From Pseudomonadota bacterium (GTDB taxonomy: Bacteria; Pseudomonadota; Gammaproteobacteria; Burkholderiales; Rhodocyclaceae), in assembly GCA_021811225.1 (NCBI GenBank), contig JAJZPJ010000016.1:1-23365 (forward strand): a stretch of 23,365 bases of DNA. The letters run 5' to 3'. Below the pieces are notes generated by a model that was not told the DNA's origin, did no database searches, and worked only from the letters and a program-made list of their open reading frames with translations. A program made the position numbers and the translations under genes. Shown here piece after piece: positions 1 to 7,532 of the stretch. Every line of letters starts with the position of its first letter. Within the stretch, counting starts at the first letter, position 1.

Positions 1-24
1 GTTCGAATCGTGTCGGGCGCACCA
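1..24 (+). tRNA. 3' end of a tRNA, probably tRNA-Arg (partial)
   Basis: The window begins inside a T-loop (TTCGAAT, bases 2-8), followed by the 3' side of the T-stem, an acceptor 3' strand CGGGCGC (14-20), discriminator A and an encoded CCA (22-24). The implied acceptor 5' strand GCGCCCG is the one used by proteobacterial tRNA-Arg (CCG-type), and the T-arm is also close to that tRNA. The anticodon lies outside the window, so the amino acid is an inference. Confidence 0.75.
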
Positions 25-165
25 ATCTGGTATGAAACTGGGCACTTGATTATTCGGGGTGCCCAGTTTCTGCAGGGTCTGCGCCAGCGCTTCATCGCGG
101 CCCTTGAAGGTGGCGGTTCCATCCTTCACCGCGATTTCATCCACCAGAGCATCCAGCTTCTCCAT
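25..165 (-). pseudogene. Possible C-terminal ORF remnant, unrecognised
   Basis: Reading the minus strand from an ATG at 165 gives a stretch beginning MEKLDALVDEIAVKDG that continues to about LAQTLQKLG near base 65. Its codons mostly end in G or C, as in the genuine genes here. The frame stays open through the inverted repeat and into the tRNA, so no proper C-terminus is present. I do not recognise the protein. It may be a gene fragment left by insertion or deletion next to the tRNA, or a chance open frame; the evidence is weak. Confidence 0.25.
34..70. repeat. Perfect 12-bp inverted repeat just after the tRNA
   Basis: GAAACTGGGCAC (34-45) is exactly inverted as GTGCCCAGTTTC (59-70) around a 13-base spacer. 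It starts ten bases after the tRNA CCA end. It could fold as a tRNA-transcript terminator or processing hairpin, but no T-run follows, so it could equally be an old recombination or attachment structure. Confidence 0.6.
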
Positions 166-199
166 AGGCAGATTTGCTGCGGCAGGTATGGCCTTTGAC

Positions 200-550
200 C
201 GCGCAGCGACATCCAAGGGGAAACTTCTAGGGGGATGGGCGGAGGAAGCCTCTAAGGGGCGAGGCGGGTACTGAGCCCGTCGCTATCCGGCGCGTCAGTG
301 GATGGCGCCCAACAGATATTGCCTGGAATCGGATAAGAATTTAGTCAGTATGTCTTCCATGAAGCTTTCTCTCTCATCGATTAACAGCGGGGTCAAATTC
401 CCGCTTCGCTATCGTTGCCGGAGGACTATACGGTTCGACTATTGAAATTTCGTTTCAAGATTCAAATATTTTGCAAGTATGTGTGCCAGCGCGGGCCGCG
501 CGGCGCCTATCGCCATCGGGACCGGTGAACGTGCCCAGGGACAGGACGGT
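200..550. other. Intergenic stretch with a small dyad, no gene seen
   Basis: No convincing coding frame was found. Base composition is less GC-rich than in the surrounding genes, especially 340-475. A symmetrical element TTGAAA-TTTCG-TTTCAA occupies 442-458 and could be an operator-like dyad, but nothing links it to a specific regulator. Confidence 0.4.
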
Positions 551-1588
551 TCAACCCCGCATTTCGCGGAGCTTCGCCATCGCCCTGCCGCTGCCGACGA
601 TCTCCCGTGCCAGTTCCAGTCCGGCCTCGAGGGACTGCGTCCTGCCGCTCAGGTGGAGGCGTACCGCACCGTTGAACAGGATCGCATCGAGATGAGCATC
701 GTCGGTCCCTGCCAAAGCCGCTTCCGTGCGACGTGCCGTCTCTGCCGGCGATTCGCAGCGGTGATGCTTGGCTTCGCTCAAGCCGAAATCGGTCGGCGCC
801 AAGATATAGCGTTTGATTTCCCCATCCCGGTACTCGGCCACCGGCGTCGGAGCCAGGGGAAGTTCGTCACCGCCGTCCAGGCCCTGAACGACTAGCACCC
901 GTTCCTGCCCCCGCTGCCCGGCGGCCATGGCGAAGCGCTCCATGAAGCCCTCATGGGCCGCCCCGATCAAAGTGCGCTTCGCGCCCGCCGGATTGAGCAT
1001 CACCTCGCAGGCATGCAGGAATGAGCGGTAGAAGAGCATCTGGCGAATCGGTTTGAGGCGCTCGACGCCATGGAGATAACGATGGGCGTGCAGGTGTCCC
1101 AAGCCCTTGCGCTCGATATCCGACTCCACCAACTTCGGCTCGCGCGCGGCAGCTACGCCGAGCGACTCCAGTACCTGGGCGTTGGTGACGCCATTCTTGG
1201 GCGGCAATCCCGTGTTGGAGTGCAGCACCACCGGAACCCCGGCCGCCGCCGTCACGATCGCCGCTGCCACGCTCAGATTGAGCGCCTTCTTCCGTCCGTC
1301 GTAGGGACCGTTGCAGTTGAGCAAGCCCTCGACCTTCGGCGCGATCAGGGTCGCTGCCCCTTCCATGGCGTCGAGAAAGCCCATCAGTTCCTCGACCTTC
1401 GCGGACTTGAAGCGCATCGCGGTCAGGAAGGCACCGACCTGTGCCCCGTGGGCTTCGGCGGAGAACAGAAACTCCAAGGCTTCCTTGGCCTCTTCCCTGC
1501 CCATGTCCTTGGCGCCATGGCGCCCCTTCGCGGTTGCGATCAGTCGTTTGCGGAACCGCTCGCCGGCATCGCTGGAAAACTCTTTCAT
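551..1588 (-). CDS. TrpD2/YbiB-family anthranilate phosphoribosyltransferase-like protein
   Basis: This 345-residue protein has the fold signature of the anthranilate phosphoribosyltransferase (TrpD) family: an N-terminal helical part (about 30-75), a glycine-rich phosphoribosyl loop region (NCNGPYDGRKKALNLS, 91-106) and a second loop region (HSNTGLPPKNGVTNAQVLES, 123-142). The first loop lacks the GTGGD signature of true tryptophan-pathway TrpD, and no other trp genes are nearby. It therefore fits the TrpD2 (YbiB) subgroup, whose E. coli member is described as a nucleic-acid-binding protein rather than an enzyme of tryptophan synthesis. The ATG at 1588 is preceded by GAGG at suitable spacing. 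It is transcribed away from nifV and appears to be a single-gene unit. Family assignment is good; any role in nitrogen fixation is unknown. Confidence 0.8.
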   Translation of the reverse strand: MKEFSSDAGERFRKRLIATAKGRHGAKDMGREEAKEALEFLFSAEAHGAQVGAFLTAMRFKSAKVEELMGFLDAMEGAATLIAPKVEGLLNCNGPYDGRKKALNLSVAAAIVTAAAGVPVVLHSNTGLPPKNGVTNAQVLESLGVAAAREPKLVESDIERKGLGHLHAHRYLHGVERLKPIRQMLFYRSFLHACEVMLNPAGAKRTLIGAAHEGFMERFAMAAGQRGQERVLVVQGLDGGDELPLAPTPVAEYRDGEIKRYILAPTDFGLSEAKHHRCESPAETARRTEAALAGTDDAHLDAILFNGAVRLHLSGRTQSLEAGLELAREIVGSGRAMAKLREMRG

Positions 1589-1696
1589 AGGGTGCCTCAG
1601 TAGTCAGTCACGAAGAAGGATATCGCACTCAGCCATTTCGGCCAACGCTCCCTGTGCTGGATAATATTCTTCCCGGCCGTGAGTGCCGGGCCACTG

Positions 1697-1714
1697 AGTA
1701 GTGTCAGTAGTGTC
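1697..1714. repeat. Tandem 9-bp repeat
   Basis: AGTAGTGTC occurs twice in direct succession (1697-1705 and 1706-1714) in the gap between the TrpD2-like gene and nifV. It may be chance or part of a regulatory region. Confidence 0.5.
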
Positions 1715-1725
1715 GTCCTACAGCA

Positions 1726-1741
1726 CGTCGCAATTCCGACA
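1726..1741 (+). promoter_or_regulatory. Imperfect NifA upstream activator site of nifV
   Basis: The sequence CGTCGCAATTCCGACA differs by one base from the TGT-N10-ACA NifA consensus and closely resembles the perfect site upstream of rnfG (TGTCGCAAGTCCGACA). It ends 50 bases before the -24 element of the nifV promoter. Confidence 0.5.
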
Positions 1742-1791
1742 ATGTCGCCGCGCATGAAAATTTCGCGTTGATTTGACGTGGCTATTTATGC

Positions 1792-1807
1792 TGGCACCGA
1801 ATTTGCT
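1792..1807 (+). promoter_or_regulatory. Sigma-54 (-24/-12) promoter of the nifVWZM operon
   Basis: TGGCAC (1792-1797), a 5-base spacer, then TTGCT (1803-1807) match the sigma-54 consensus TGGCAC-N5-TTGCW exactly. Transcription would start near 1817, leaving a leader of only about 8-9 bases before the chosen nifV ATG at 1826. Confidence 0.7.
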
Positions 1808-1825
1808 GTTCATGGCTTGAGCGCC

Positions 1826-2968
1826 ATGAACGATCAACCGATAACCCACATCGTCATCAACGACACCACCCTGCGCGATGGCGAGCAGTCGGCGGGCGTC
1901 GCCTTCAGCCTGGCGGAGAAACTGGACATCGCGCGCCGACTCGATAGCCTCGGCGTGCCGGAGTTGGAGATCGGGATACCGGCGATGGGCGCAGCCGAGC
2001 GCGACGGGATAGCGGCCGTCGCGTCGCTGGGACTGGAGGCGCGCTTGATGGTCTGGAGCCGGATGAACCGCGCTGACATCGCCCTGGCGGCGGATCTCGG
2101 CGCGCACCTGATCGACATCTCGGTGCCTGCCTCGGATCAGCACCTGCGCTTCAAGCTGCGGCAGGATCGTCGCTGGCTGTTGCACGAGCTCGGAGACCAC
2201 GTCCGGCTGGCGCGCGATCTGGGTTTGGCAGTCAGCATCGGAGCCGAGGATGCGTCGCGCGGCGCGCCGGACTTGCTCGCCGCAATCGCCGATGCAGCCC
2301 AGGCGGCCGGGGCGCGCCGGATTCGTTTTGCCGACACGCTGGGCGTGCTCGACCCCTTTGCGACCTATGAGCGCATCGCATCCTTGCGCGCACGCTGCGA
2401 TCTCGAAATCGAGATGCACGCTCACGACGATCTGGGCATGGCCACCGCCAATACGCTGGCGGCTGCCAAGGCCGGCGCCACGCACTTGAATACCACCGTC
2501 AATGGGCTGGGCGAGCGCTCCGGCAACGCGCCGCTGGAGGAGGTGGTGTCTGCGCTGCACCTTTGTCACGGTATCGATACCGGGATCGATCCGAAGGGTT
2601 TCCCGGCGCTGTCGCAGTGTGTCGCCCTTGCCTCTGGGCGTCCCCTTCCCTGGCAGAAGAGCATCGTCGGCGAAGGCGCATTCACGCACGAGGCCGGCAT
2701 CCACGTCGATGGACTGCTGAAGGATCCCGCCAACTACCAGGGCTTCGACCCTGGCCTGGTGGGACGCGAGCACAAGGTCGTGCTCGGCAAGCATTCGGGC
2801 GCCAAGACGGTGCAGCGGGTGATGGCCGAGCTGGACCATCCCTTGTCGGATATCGCCGCGCACAGACTATTGCGCCAGGTCCGGATTTTCGTGGCGGCCA
2901 GAAAGCAATCGCCCTCGAATGCCGATCTGCTCGCCCTGCTCGACGCATCCGTGCCAGCGATCGATTGA
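1826..2968 (+). CDS. nifV: Homocitrate synthase NifV
   Basis: NifV condenses acetyl-CoA with 2-oxoglutarate to give homocitrate, the organic ligand of the nitrogenase iron-molybdenum cofactor. The 380-residue product has the HMGL-like/alpha-isopropylmalate synthase signatures: DTTLRDGEQ at 13-21, the metal-binding HAHDDLG at 198-204, NGLGERSGNAPLEE at 226-239, and GEGAFTHEAGIHVDG at 282-296. Length fits the family. I chose the ATG at 1826; the same frame is open to a GTG at 1778, but that start would lie upstream of the perfect sigma-54 promoter. No good ribosome-binding site precedes either start. It is the first gene of nifV-nifW-nifZ-nifM, with nifW 16 bases downstream. The closest alternative, LeuA or a citramalate synthase, is unlikely given the neighbours. 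Confidence 0.95.
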   Translation: MNDQPITHIVINDTTLRDGEQSAGVAFSLAEKLDIARRLDSLGVPELEIGIPAMGAAERDGIAAVASLGLEARLMVWSRMNRADIALAADLGAHLIDISVPASDQHLRFKLRQDRRWLLHELGDHVRLARDLGLAVSIGAEDASRGAPDLLAAIADAAQAAGARRIRFADTLGVLDPFATYERIASLRARCDLEIEMHAHDDLGMATANTLAAAKAGATHLNTTVNGLGERSGNAPLEEVVSALHLCHGIDTGIDPKGFPALSQCVALASGRPLPWQKSIVGEGAFTHEAGIHVDGLLKDPANYQGFDPGLVGREHKVVLGKHSGAKTVQRVMAELDHPLSDIAAHRLLRQVRIFVAARKQSPSNADLLALLDASVPAID

Positions 2969-2984
2969 ATCGGGAGAACACACC

Positions 2985-3293
2985 ATGGCATGCGACCGCT
3001 TCGAAGACGAGCTCGCCGACTTGAGTTCGGCCGAGGATTTCCTCGACTATTTCGGCATCCCCTTCGATGTCGGAGTGGTGCAAGTCTGCCGATTGCACAT
3101 CCTGCAGCGCTTCCACGATTATCTGGCGCGGCAGGAGGCCGGCAGGACGCCGGAGTATGCCGCCTATCGGGCCTGGCTGGCGCGCGCCTACGATGATTTC
3201 GTCGGCTCCAGCGCCCAGCAGGAGAAGGTCTTCGCGGTCTTTCGCAAGGCCGACGGTGTTAGCTTCGTGCCGCTGTCGGCGCTGACCGGTTGA
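2985..3293 (+). CDS. nifW: Nitrogenase stabilising/protective protein NifW
   Basis: This is a small 102-residue protein of the NifW family, which is associated with the MoFe protein during assembly and is linked to its protection from oxygen. Recognisable parts are the N-terminal LSSAEDFLDYFGIPFD (about 13-28), the central CRLHILQRFHDYL, and a C-terminal QEKVFAVFR. Size is typical of the family (about 100-115). The ATG at 2985 follows GGGAGA and gives the family's usual N-terminus; an upstream in-frame start at 2919 would run into nifV and is rejected. It lies between nifV and nifZ, a common arrangement, and nifZ starts four bases after its stop, which suggests translational coupling. Confidence 0.93.
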   Translation: MACDRFEDELADLSSAEDFLDYFGIPFDVGVVQVCRLHILQRFHDYLARQEAGRTPEYAAYRAWLARAYDDFVGSSAQQEKVFAVFRKADGVSFVPLSALTG

Positions 3294-3297
3294 GATC

Positions 3298-3756
3298 ATG
3301 TTGCCGCGCTGGGATTACGGCGACGCCGTGCGCGTGACGCGCAACCTGCGCAACGACGGCACCTTTCCCGGGGCGGACATCGGCGAGCTGCTGGTGCGGC
3401 GCGGCCGCATCGGGCATGTGCGCAACATCGGCAGCTTCCTGCAGGACCAGATCATCTATTCCGTGCATTTCCTCGAGGAGGAGCGCCTGATCGGCTGCCG
3501 CGAAGAAGAATTGATCGGCGCAGAAGAAGCCTGGATCGACAGCCGCTTCGAGGTGCGCCAGAAGATATGCGCCGCGCGCGCGTTGGCGGTCCGCGGCGAA
3601 ATCCGGGTGCCGCTCGGCAGTCCCGGCGAGATCCTGAATCTCGAACGCGCGCAGACCGATGGCGTCGTCTACCACTGCCACTTCGACTGCTTGCCCGGTA
3701 TTCCGCTATCGGTTCCCGAGGCGGCCCTGAGCGAATGGACGGACAAGCGTTCATGA
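3298..3756 (+). CDS. nifZ: NifZ, MoFe protein P-cluster maturation factor
   Basis: The 152-residue product begins with the NifZ signature WDYGDAVRVTRNLRNDGTF (5-23), followed by LLVRRGRIGHVRNIGSFLQD and IIYSVHFLE. NifZ is a chaperone-like factor needed to form the second P-cluster in the MoFe protein. The C-terminal part, about residues 85-152, extends past the conserved core and carries two cysteines near YHCHFDC. It begins 4 bases after nifW and overlaps nifM by the four bases ATGA, so these genes are almost certainly co-translated. Confidence 0.93.
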   Translation: MLPRWDYGDAVRVTRNLRNDGTFPGADIGELLVRRGRIGHVRNIGSFLQDQIIYSVHFLEEERLIGCREEELIGAEEAWIDSRFEVRQKICAARALAVRGEIRVPLGSPGEILNLERAQTDGVVYHCHFDCLPGIPLSVPEAALSEWTDKRS

Positions 3757-4613
3757 GCGAGCCGGCCTATCTCGCGCTCAATCTCGCGGCGCAGCTCTAT
3801 GGACGGCCGCTCGAAGCCTTGGCAGCCGATGAATTGAAGCGGGTGGAGAGCGTCGCGGCCAGGCAGCGCGAGATCGAGACCCTGATTCTGGCGACGCCGG
3901 AGGCGGTCGGGGTGACGCTACCGGAAGCCTCGATCGACGCCGGCCTCGCGGAGATTCGCGGCCGCTACGACAGCGACGCGGCGTATCGCGTCGAGCTGCA
4001 GCGCGCCGGCCTCGATCCGGCAGCGCTGCGGCAGGCCGTCATGCATGAGCTGGTGGTCGAGGCGGTGCTGGAACAGGTGGCGGCGCGCTGTGCGCCGGTC
4101 AGCGAGACCGAGGCCGAGATTTTCTGGCTCATGCACCGGGAGCGTTTCCGTCGCCCCGAGACGCGTGTGCTGCGCCATATCCTCGTCACCATCAACGAGT
4201 GCCTGCCGGGCAATGAACGTCGTTTCGCGCGCACCAGGATCGATGCCGTCCGCGCCCGTCTGCTCGCGGAGCCCCACGGCTTCGCGGAACAGGCGGCCCG
4301 GCATTCGGAATGCCCCACGGCGATGAACGGCGGCCTGCTCGGCAGCGTGCGGCGCGGCCGGCTCTACCCGGAACTCGAGGCGGCCGCCTTTGCCCTGGCC
4401 GAGACCGAATTGTCCGCAGTGGTCGAATCCGAACTGGGCTTCCATCTGATCCTCTGCGATGCCATCGAACCCGAACGGCAACTGCGGTTTTGCGAAGCCG
4501 AAGCGTCGATACGCGCGCTGCTCGAACGGGAGCGCCGCAGCGCCTGCCAGAAGTCGTGGATCAAGGCCTTGCCCCGTCAGGTCCTGGCCCGAGTGAGCGG
4601 CGTGTCGGGCTGA
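3753..4613 (+). CDS. nifM: NifM, PpiC-type peptidyl-prolyl isomerase for NifH maturation
   Basis: NifM is needed to produce active, stable dinitrogenase reductase (NifH). The 286-residue product has an N-terminal helical region (about 1-130) and a C-terminal parvulin domain (about 136-237) with LRHILVTINE, a GGLLG motif at 193-197 and a closing ELGFHLILC. The start is the ATG at 3753, which overlaps the nifZ stop (ATGA). The open frame continues upstream to 3567, but that part lies inside nifZ and does not look like NifM. It ends the nifVWZM operon, and its stop codon lies in a small hairpin. NifM is absent from many diazotrophs and is typical of gammaproteobacterial and some betaproteobacterial nif sets. 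Confidence 0.92.
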   Translation: MSEPAYLALNLAAQLYGRPLEALAADELKRVESVAARQREIETLILATPEAVGVTLPEASIDAGLAEIRGRYDSDAAYRVELQRAGLDPAALRQAVMHELVVEAVLEQVAARCAPVSETEAEIFWLMHRERFRRPETRVLRHILVTINECLPGNERRFARTRIDAVRARLLAEPHGFAEQAARHSECPTAMNGGLLGSVRRGRLYPELEAAAFALAETELSAVVESELGFHLILCDAIEPERQLRFCEAEASIRALLERERRSACQKSWIKALPRQVLARVSGVSG

Positions 4614-4621
4614 AGCCCGAC
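4604..4621. terminator. Hairpin between convergent nifM and rnfH
   Basis: GTCGGGC (4604-4610), loop TGAA and GCCCGAC (4615-4621) form a 7-bp stem with a tetraloop that includes the nifM stop codon. It sits in the 30-base gap between the convergent nifM and rnfH ends and could stop transcription from one or both sides. There is no T-run, so it is not a classic intrinsic terminator. Confidence 0.4.
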
Positions 4622-4643
4622 GTATCCTTGCGCTGATCCCGCA

Positions 4644-4925
4644 TCACTCGTCTTCCTCGCCGCCCGCACCTTCGCGGCGCGGCACGGTTTGCGGATCGCA
4701 GGTGATGGGCCGATAGATTTCCACCCGGTCGCCCGCTCTCAGGACGGCGTCCAGCCTGACCAGACGACCGAAGATGCCCACCTTCTGCGTCGTCAGATCG
4801 ATGCCCGGAAACATCCGCAGCACGCCGGAGCGCTCTATCGCGGTCAGGACCGTGGTGTCGTCGGGCACTTCGATACTCAACCAAACCTGGTTGGCGGATT
4901 CCGAATAAGCGACGCCGATCTGCAT
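4644..4925 (-). CDS. rnfH: RnfH-like protein
   Basis: This 93-residue protein belongs to the RnfH (UPF0125) family, which has a ubiquitin-like beta-grasp fold. Family features include the opening MQIGVAYSESANQVWLSIEV, TTVLTAIERSG, and KVGIFGRLVRLDAVLRAGDR followed by VEIYRP. The acidic tail (GGEEDE) is unremarkable. The gene is the last of the rnf operon, 33 bases after the rnfD start region, and converges on nifM. RnfH genes accompany the nif-linked Rnf1 operons of Rhodobacter and Azotobacter, but the exact biochemical role is not established. Confidence 0.9.
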   Translation of the reverse strand: MQIGVAYSESANQVWLSIEVPDDTTVLTAIERSGVLRMFPGIDLTTQKVGIFGRLVRLDAVLRAGDRVEIYRPITCDPQTVPRREGAGGEEDE

Positions 4926-4958
4926 CTGTCGTCTCCAGGCAATTGACCAGTGGGCCGA

Positions 4959-6038
4959 CTACTTCCCGGGCTCGAGTGCGGCGCCCGTGCGGTCGCGACC
5001 ATAGACCCGCGGTTTGATAGTGCTGTCGATGATCGGCGTCAGCGAATTCATCAGCAGCACGGCGAAGGCGACGCCCTCCGGATAGCCGCTCCAGGTTCGG
5101 ATCACATAGGTCAGCACGCCGCAGCCGGTACCGTAGACCAGTCTCCCCCGCGGCGTGCTGGGCGAGGTGACATAGTCGGTGGCGATGAAGAAGGCTCCGA
5201 GCATGGCGCCGCCGGAGAGCAGGTGGGTGCCGGCATTCAGGTAGCGGTCCGGATCGATGGCATGGAACAGCGCCGCCGGAACGGCGATGCCCGCGAGCAT
5301 CGCCGCGGGGATTTGCCAGCCGATGATGCGCAGGAACATCAGCGCTGCGCCGCCGGCGGCGATCAGCCAGGTCGCGGTTTCGCCCAGGCTGCCGGCACGC
5401 GCGCCGAGCAGGCTAGCGCTCGGCACGCGGCTGGCCGAGAGGATATGAAGCAGACCGAGGCCGCGCGACATCTCGGTCTTGACGTGGCCGAGCAGCGTGG
5501 CACTGGCGATGTCGTCGAACGCCGGCGGCAGGCCGCCCAGGGTGATGTGCAGACCTGCGAGCAAGCCGGGTGCGGCCGCGGCGCTGATCGGCAGCGGCGC
5601 GACCCAGGCGGTCATCTGCACCGGGAAGGAGATCAGCAGCGCGACCCGGGCCACCATGGCCGGGTTGAACAGGTTTTGGCCGAGGCCGCCGAACACCTGT
5701 TTGCCGATGATCGTGGCAAACAGCCCGCCGAACGCACCGATCCACCACGGCGCCCACGGCGGCAGGGACAGCGCCAGCAGCCAGCCGGTCAGGACCGCCG
5801 AGCCGTCGAGCAATGCCGGCGCCACCTCGCGTCCGGCGAGGCGCAGGCACAGGGTTTCCCCGAGCAGGGCGGCGGCGATGGTGACGATCCAGAGATAGAT
5901 GGCCGGCCAGCCGAACAGCCAGAAAGCGAACAGCGTGGCCGGCGCCAGGGCCGCCATCACCGTCGCCATGATCCGGCCGGCGCTGTTCGCCGTGGCGGTG
6001 TGCGGCGCGGCGACCGGCATCGCGCTGGTCGGGTTCAT
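4959..6038 (-). CDS. rnfD: RnfD, membrane subunit of the Rnf electron-transport complex
   Basis: RnfD is an integral inner-membrane subunit that carries covalently bound FMN and takes part in ion-coupled electron transfer. The 359-residue protein has many hydrophobic membrane segments (for example LAPATLFAFWLFGWPAIYLW, 31-50, and AVLTGWLLALSLPPW, 81-95). It has the conserved GKQVFGGLGQNLFNPAM (112-128). The flavinylation motif is seen as SAT at 179-181, with Thr181 the likely FMN attachment site. Its ATG overlaps the rnfC stop by four bases. Length matches the family. Confidence 0.94.
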   Translation of the reverse strand: MNPTSAMPVAAPHTATANSAGRIMATVMAALAPATLFAFWLFGWPAIYLWIVTIAAALLGETLCLRLAGREVAPALLDGSAVLTGWLLALSLPPWAPWWIGAFGGLFATIIGKQVFGGLGQNLFNPAMVARVALLISFPVQMTAWVAPLPISAAAAPGLLAGLHITLGGLPPAFDDIASATLLGHVKTEMSRGLGLLHILSASRVPSASLLGARAGSLGETATWLIAAGGAALMFLRIIGWQIPAAMLAGIAVPAALFHAIDPDRYLNAGTHLLSGGAMLGAFFIATDYVTSPSTPRGRLVYGTGCGVLTYVIRTWSGYPEGVAFAVLLMNSLTPIIDSTIKPRVYGRDRTGAALEPGK

Positions 6039-7522
6039 GCCGGTTCTCCCTGTTCGGCCGCCGCCCGGGCCTTGGCGGCGTTGCGTTCGGCTTTGCGGCG
6101 CGCTGCGGCTTCGGCCTTTTCCTTAGCCTCGCGCTCTAACCGGACCAGCCGCGCTTGGGCCAGCCGCTTGGCCGACTCGGTGCGCAGCCGGCTCCGTTCG
6201 CGGGCCGCGAGTTCCCCCTTGGCGTGGCTGAAGTACTGGACCAGCGGCAGGTGCGCGGGGCAGACGTAGGCGCAGCAGCCGCAGGCGATGCAGTCGCTCA
6301 GGTCGAAATCGACGGCACCGTCGAGATCGCCTGCCCGGACGCGGGAGGCCATCTCCAGAGGCAAGAGGCCCATCGGACAAGCGCTGGCGCAAGCGCCGCA
6401 GCGGATGCACGGACCGGTCTTGGGCACGGCGGCTTCCCGGGCGTCGAAGGCCAGGATGCCGCTCGCACCCTTGACCAGAGGAACCCGCCCGTGGACCAGC
6501 GGCGTACCCATCATCGGGCCGCCGAGGATCAGGCGCGACGGCGTCACCTTGAGACCGCAGAAGGCCAGCAGTTCGTCGACCAGGGTGCCCAGCGGCGCGA
6601 AGACGTTGCCGGGCCTGGCCACGGCGCCGCCGTTGATGGTGACGATGCGTTCCACCAGCGGCTGGCCGAGGCGGATCGCCTTGTGCACCGCCGCGCAGGT
6701 GGACACGTTGTGCACCAGCACGCCGACCTCGGCCGCCCGGGCATCGGCGGGCACCTCCTTGCCGGTCAGGGCCTGGATCAACTGCTTGTCCGAGCCCATC
6801 GGATAGCGTGCCGGCACCGGCCTGATCTTCACCTCCGGATGAGCCATGGCGGCTATTTTCATCGCCGCGATGGCCTCGGGCTTGTTGTCCTCGATGCCGA
6901 CCAGGGCCTCGCGGGCGCCGATCGCGTGCATGACGATGCGCGCGCCATCGACCACCTGCTCGGCGTAATCGCGCATGATCCGGTCGTCCGACGACAGATA
7001 GGGTTCGCATTCGCCGCCGTTGACGATCAGCGTGCCGACCGCCAGGCGTCGGCCCAAGGAAAACTTGACCGCCGAGGGAAAGGTGGCGCCGCCTAAGCCG
7101 ACGACGCCGGCCGCGGCGGTGCGTTTGGTGATTTCCTCGGGCGACAGCAGGAAGGGATCGGCGAGCGGATCGGTGTCGATCCAGCGATCCTGGAAATCCG
7201 AATCGACGCTGATGGCGGCGAAGCCCAGACCCGAGGCGTGGGGCGCCGTGATTTCGCCGATGCCCGCCACGGTGCCCGACACCGGCGAGTGGATCGGTGC
7301 CGAAATGTTGCCCTGGGCCTCGGCCAGCAGTTGTCCCTTCCGCACCTTCTGGCCGACTTGCACCACCGGCCGGGGCGCAGCGCCGACGTGCTGGTGCAGC
7401 GGCATGTAGATGCGCTCAGGCGGCGGCAGCCGGCGCAGGGGGACATCGGCGGCCGGACGCTTGCGATCGTCGGGGTGCACGCCCCAGCGCGGCTCCTTGA
7501 ATATCCGTTCGAACAGTCCCAT
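6035..7522 (-). CDS. rnfC: RnfC, NADH- and Fe-S-binding subunit of the Rnf complex
   Basis: RnfC is the peripheral subunit that exchanges electrons with NAD(H). The 495-residue product has an N-terminal biotinyl-like region (about 40-105), the nucleotide/FMN-binding region with GLGGATFPSAVKF (142-154) and NGGECEPYLSSDDR (168-181), and two 4Fe-4S motifs: Cys372, 375, 378, 382 and Cys411, 414, 417, 421. The last 60 residues are rich in Ala, Lys, Arg and Glu and probably helical or coiled, a variable extension common in RnfC proteins. It lies 10 bases after rnfB and overlaps rnfD. Confidence 0.95.
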   Translation of the reverse strand: MGLFERIFKEPRWGVHPDDRKRPAADVPLRRLPPPERIYMPLHQHVGAAPRPVVQVGQKVRKGQLLAEAQGNISAPIHSPVSGTVAGIGEITAPHASGLGFAAISVDSDFQDRWIDTDPLADPFLLSPEEITKRTAAAGVVGLGGATFPSAVKFSLGRRLAVGTLIVNGGECEPYLSSDDRIMRDYAEQVVDGARIVMHAIGAREALVGIEDNKPEAIAAMKIAAMAHPEVKIRPVPARYPMGSDKQLIQALTGKEVPADARAAEVGVLVHNVSTCAAVHKAIRLGQPLVERIVTINGGAVARPGNVFAPLGTLVDELLAFCGLKVTPSRLILGGPMMGTPLVHGRVPLVKGASGILAFDAREAAVPKTGPCIRCGACASACPMGLLPLEMASRVRAGDLDGAVDFDLSDCIACGCCAYVCPAHLPLVQYFSHAKGELAARERSRLRTESAKRLAQARLVRLEREAKEKAEAAARRKAERNAAKARAAAEQGEPA

Positions 7523-7532
7523 GGCGAACTCC

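Noticed and set aside
1778..1825. Upstream in-frame GTG start for nifV
   Set aside because: It would add 16 residues without similarity to NifV and would begin upstream of the perfect sigma-54 promoter at 1792-1807.
3567..3752. N-terminal extension of nifM
   Set aside because: The stretch lies within nifZ in another frame, is arginine-rich, and does not resemble NifM; the ATGA overlap at 3753 is the natural start.
4950..6269. 439-residue plus-strand open frame opposite rnfD and rnfC
   Set aside because: Very rich in Gly, Arg, Gln, His and Asp, with no family resemblance; it is the antisense shadow of the GC-rich rnf genes.
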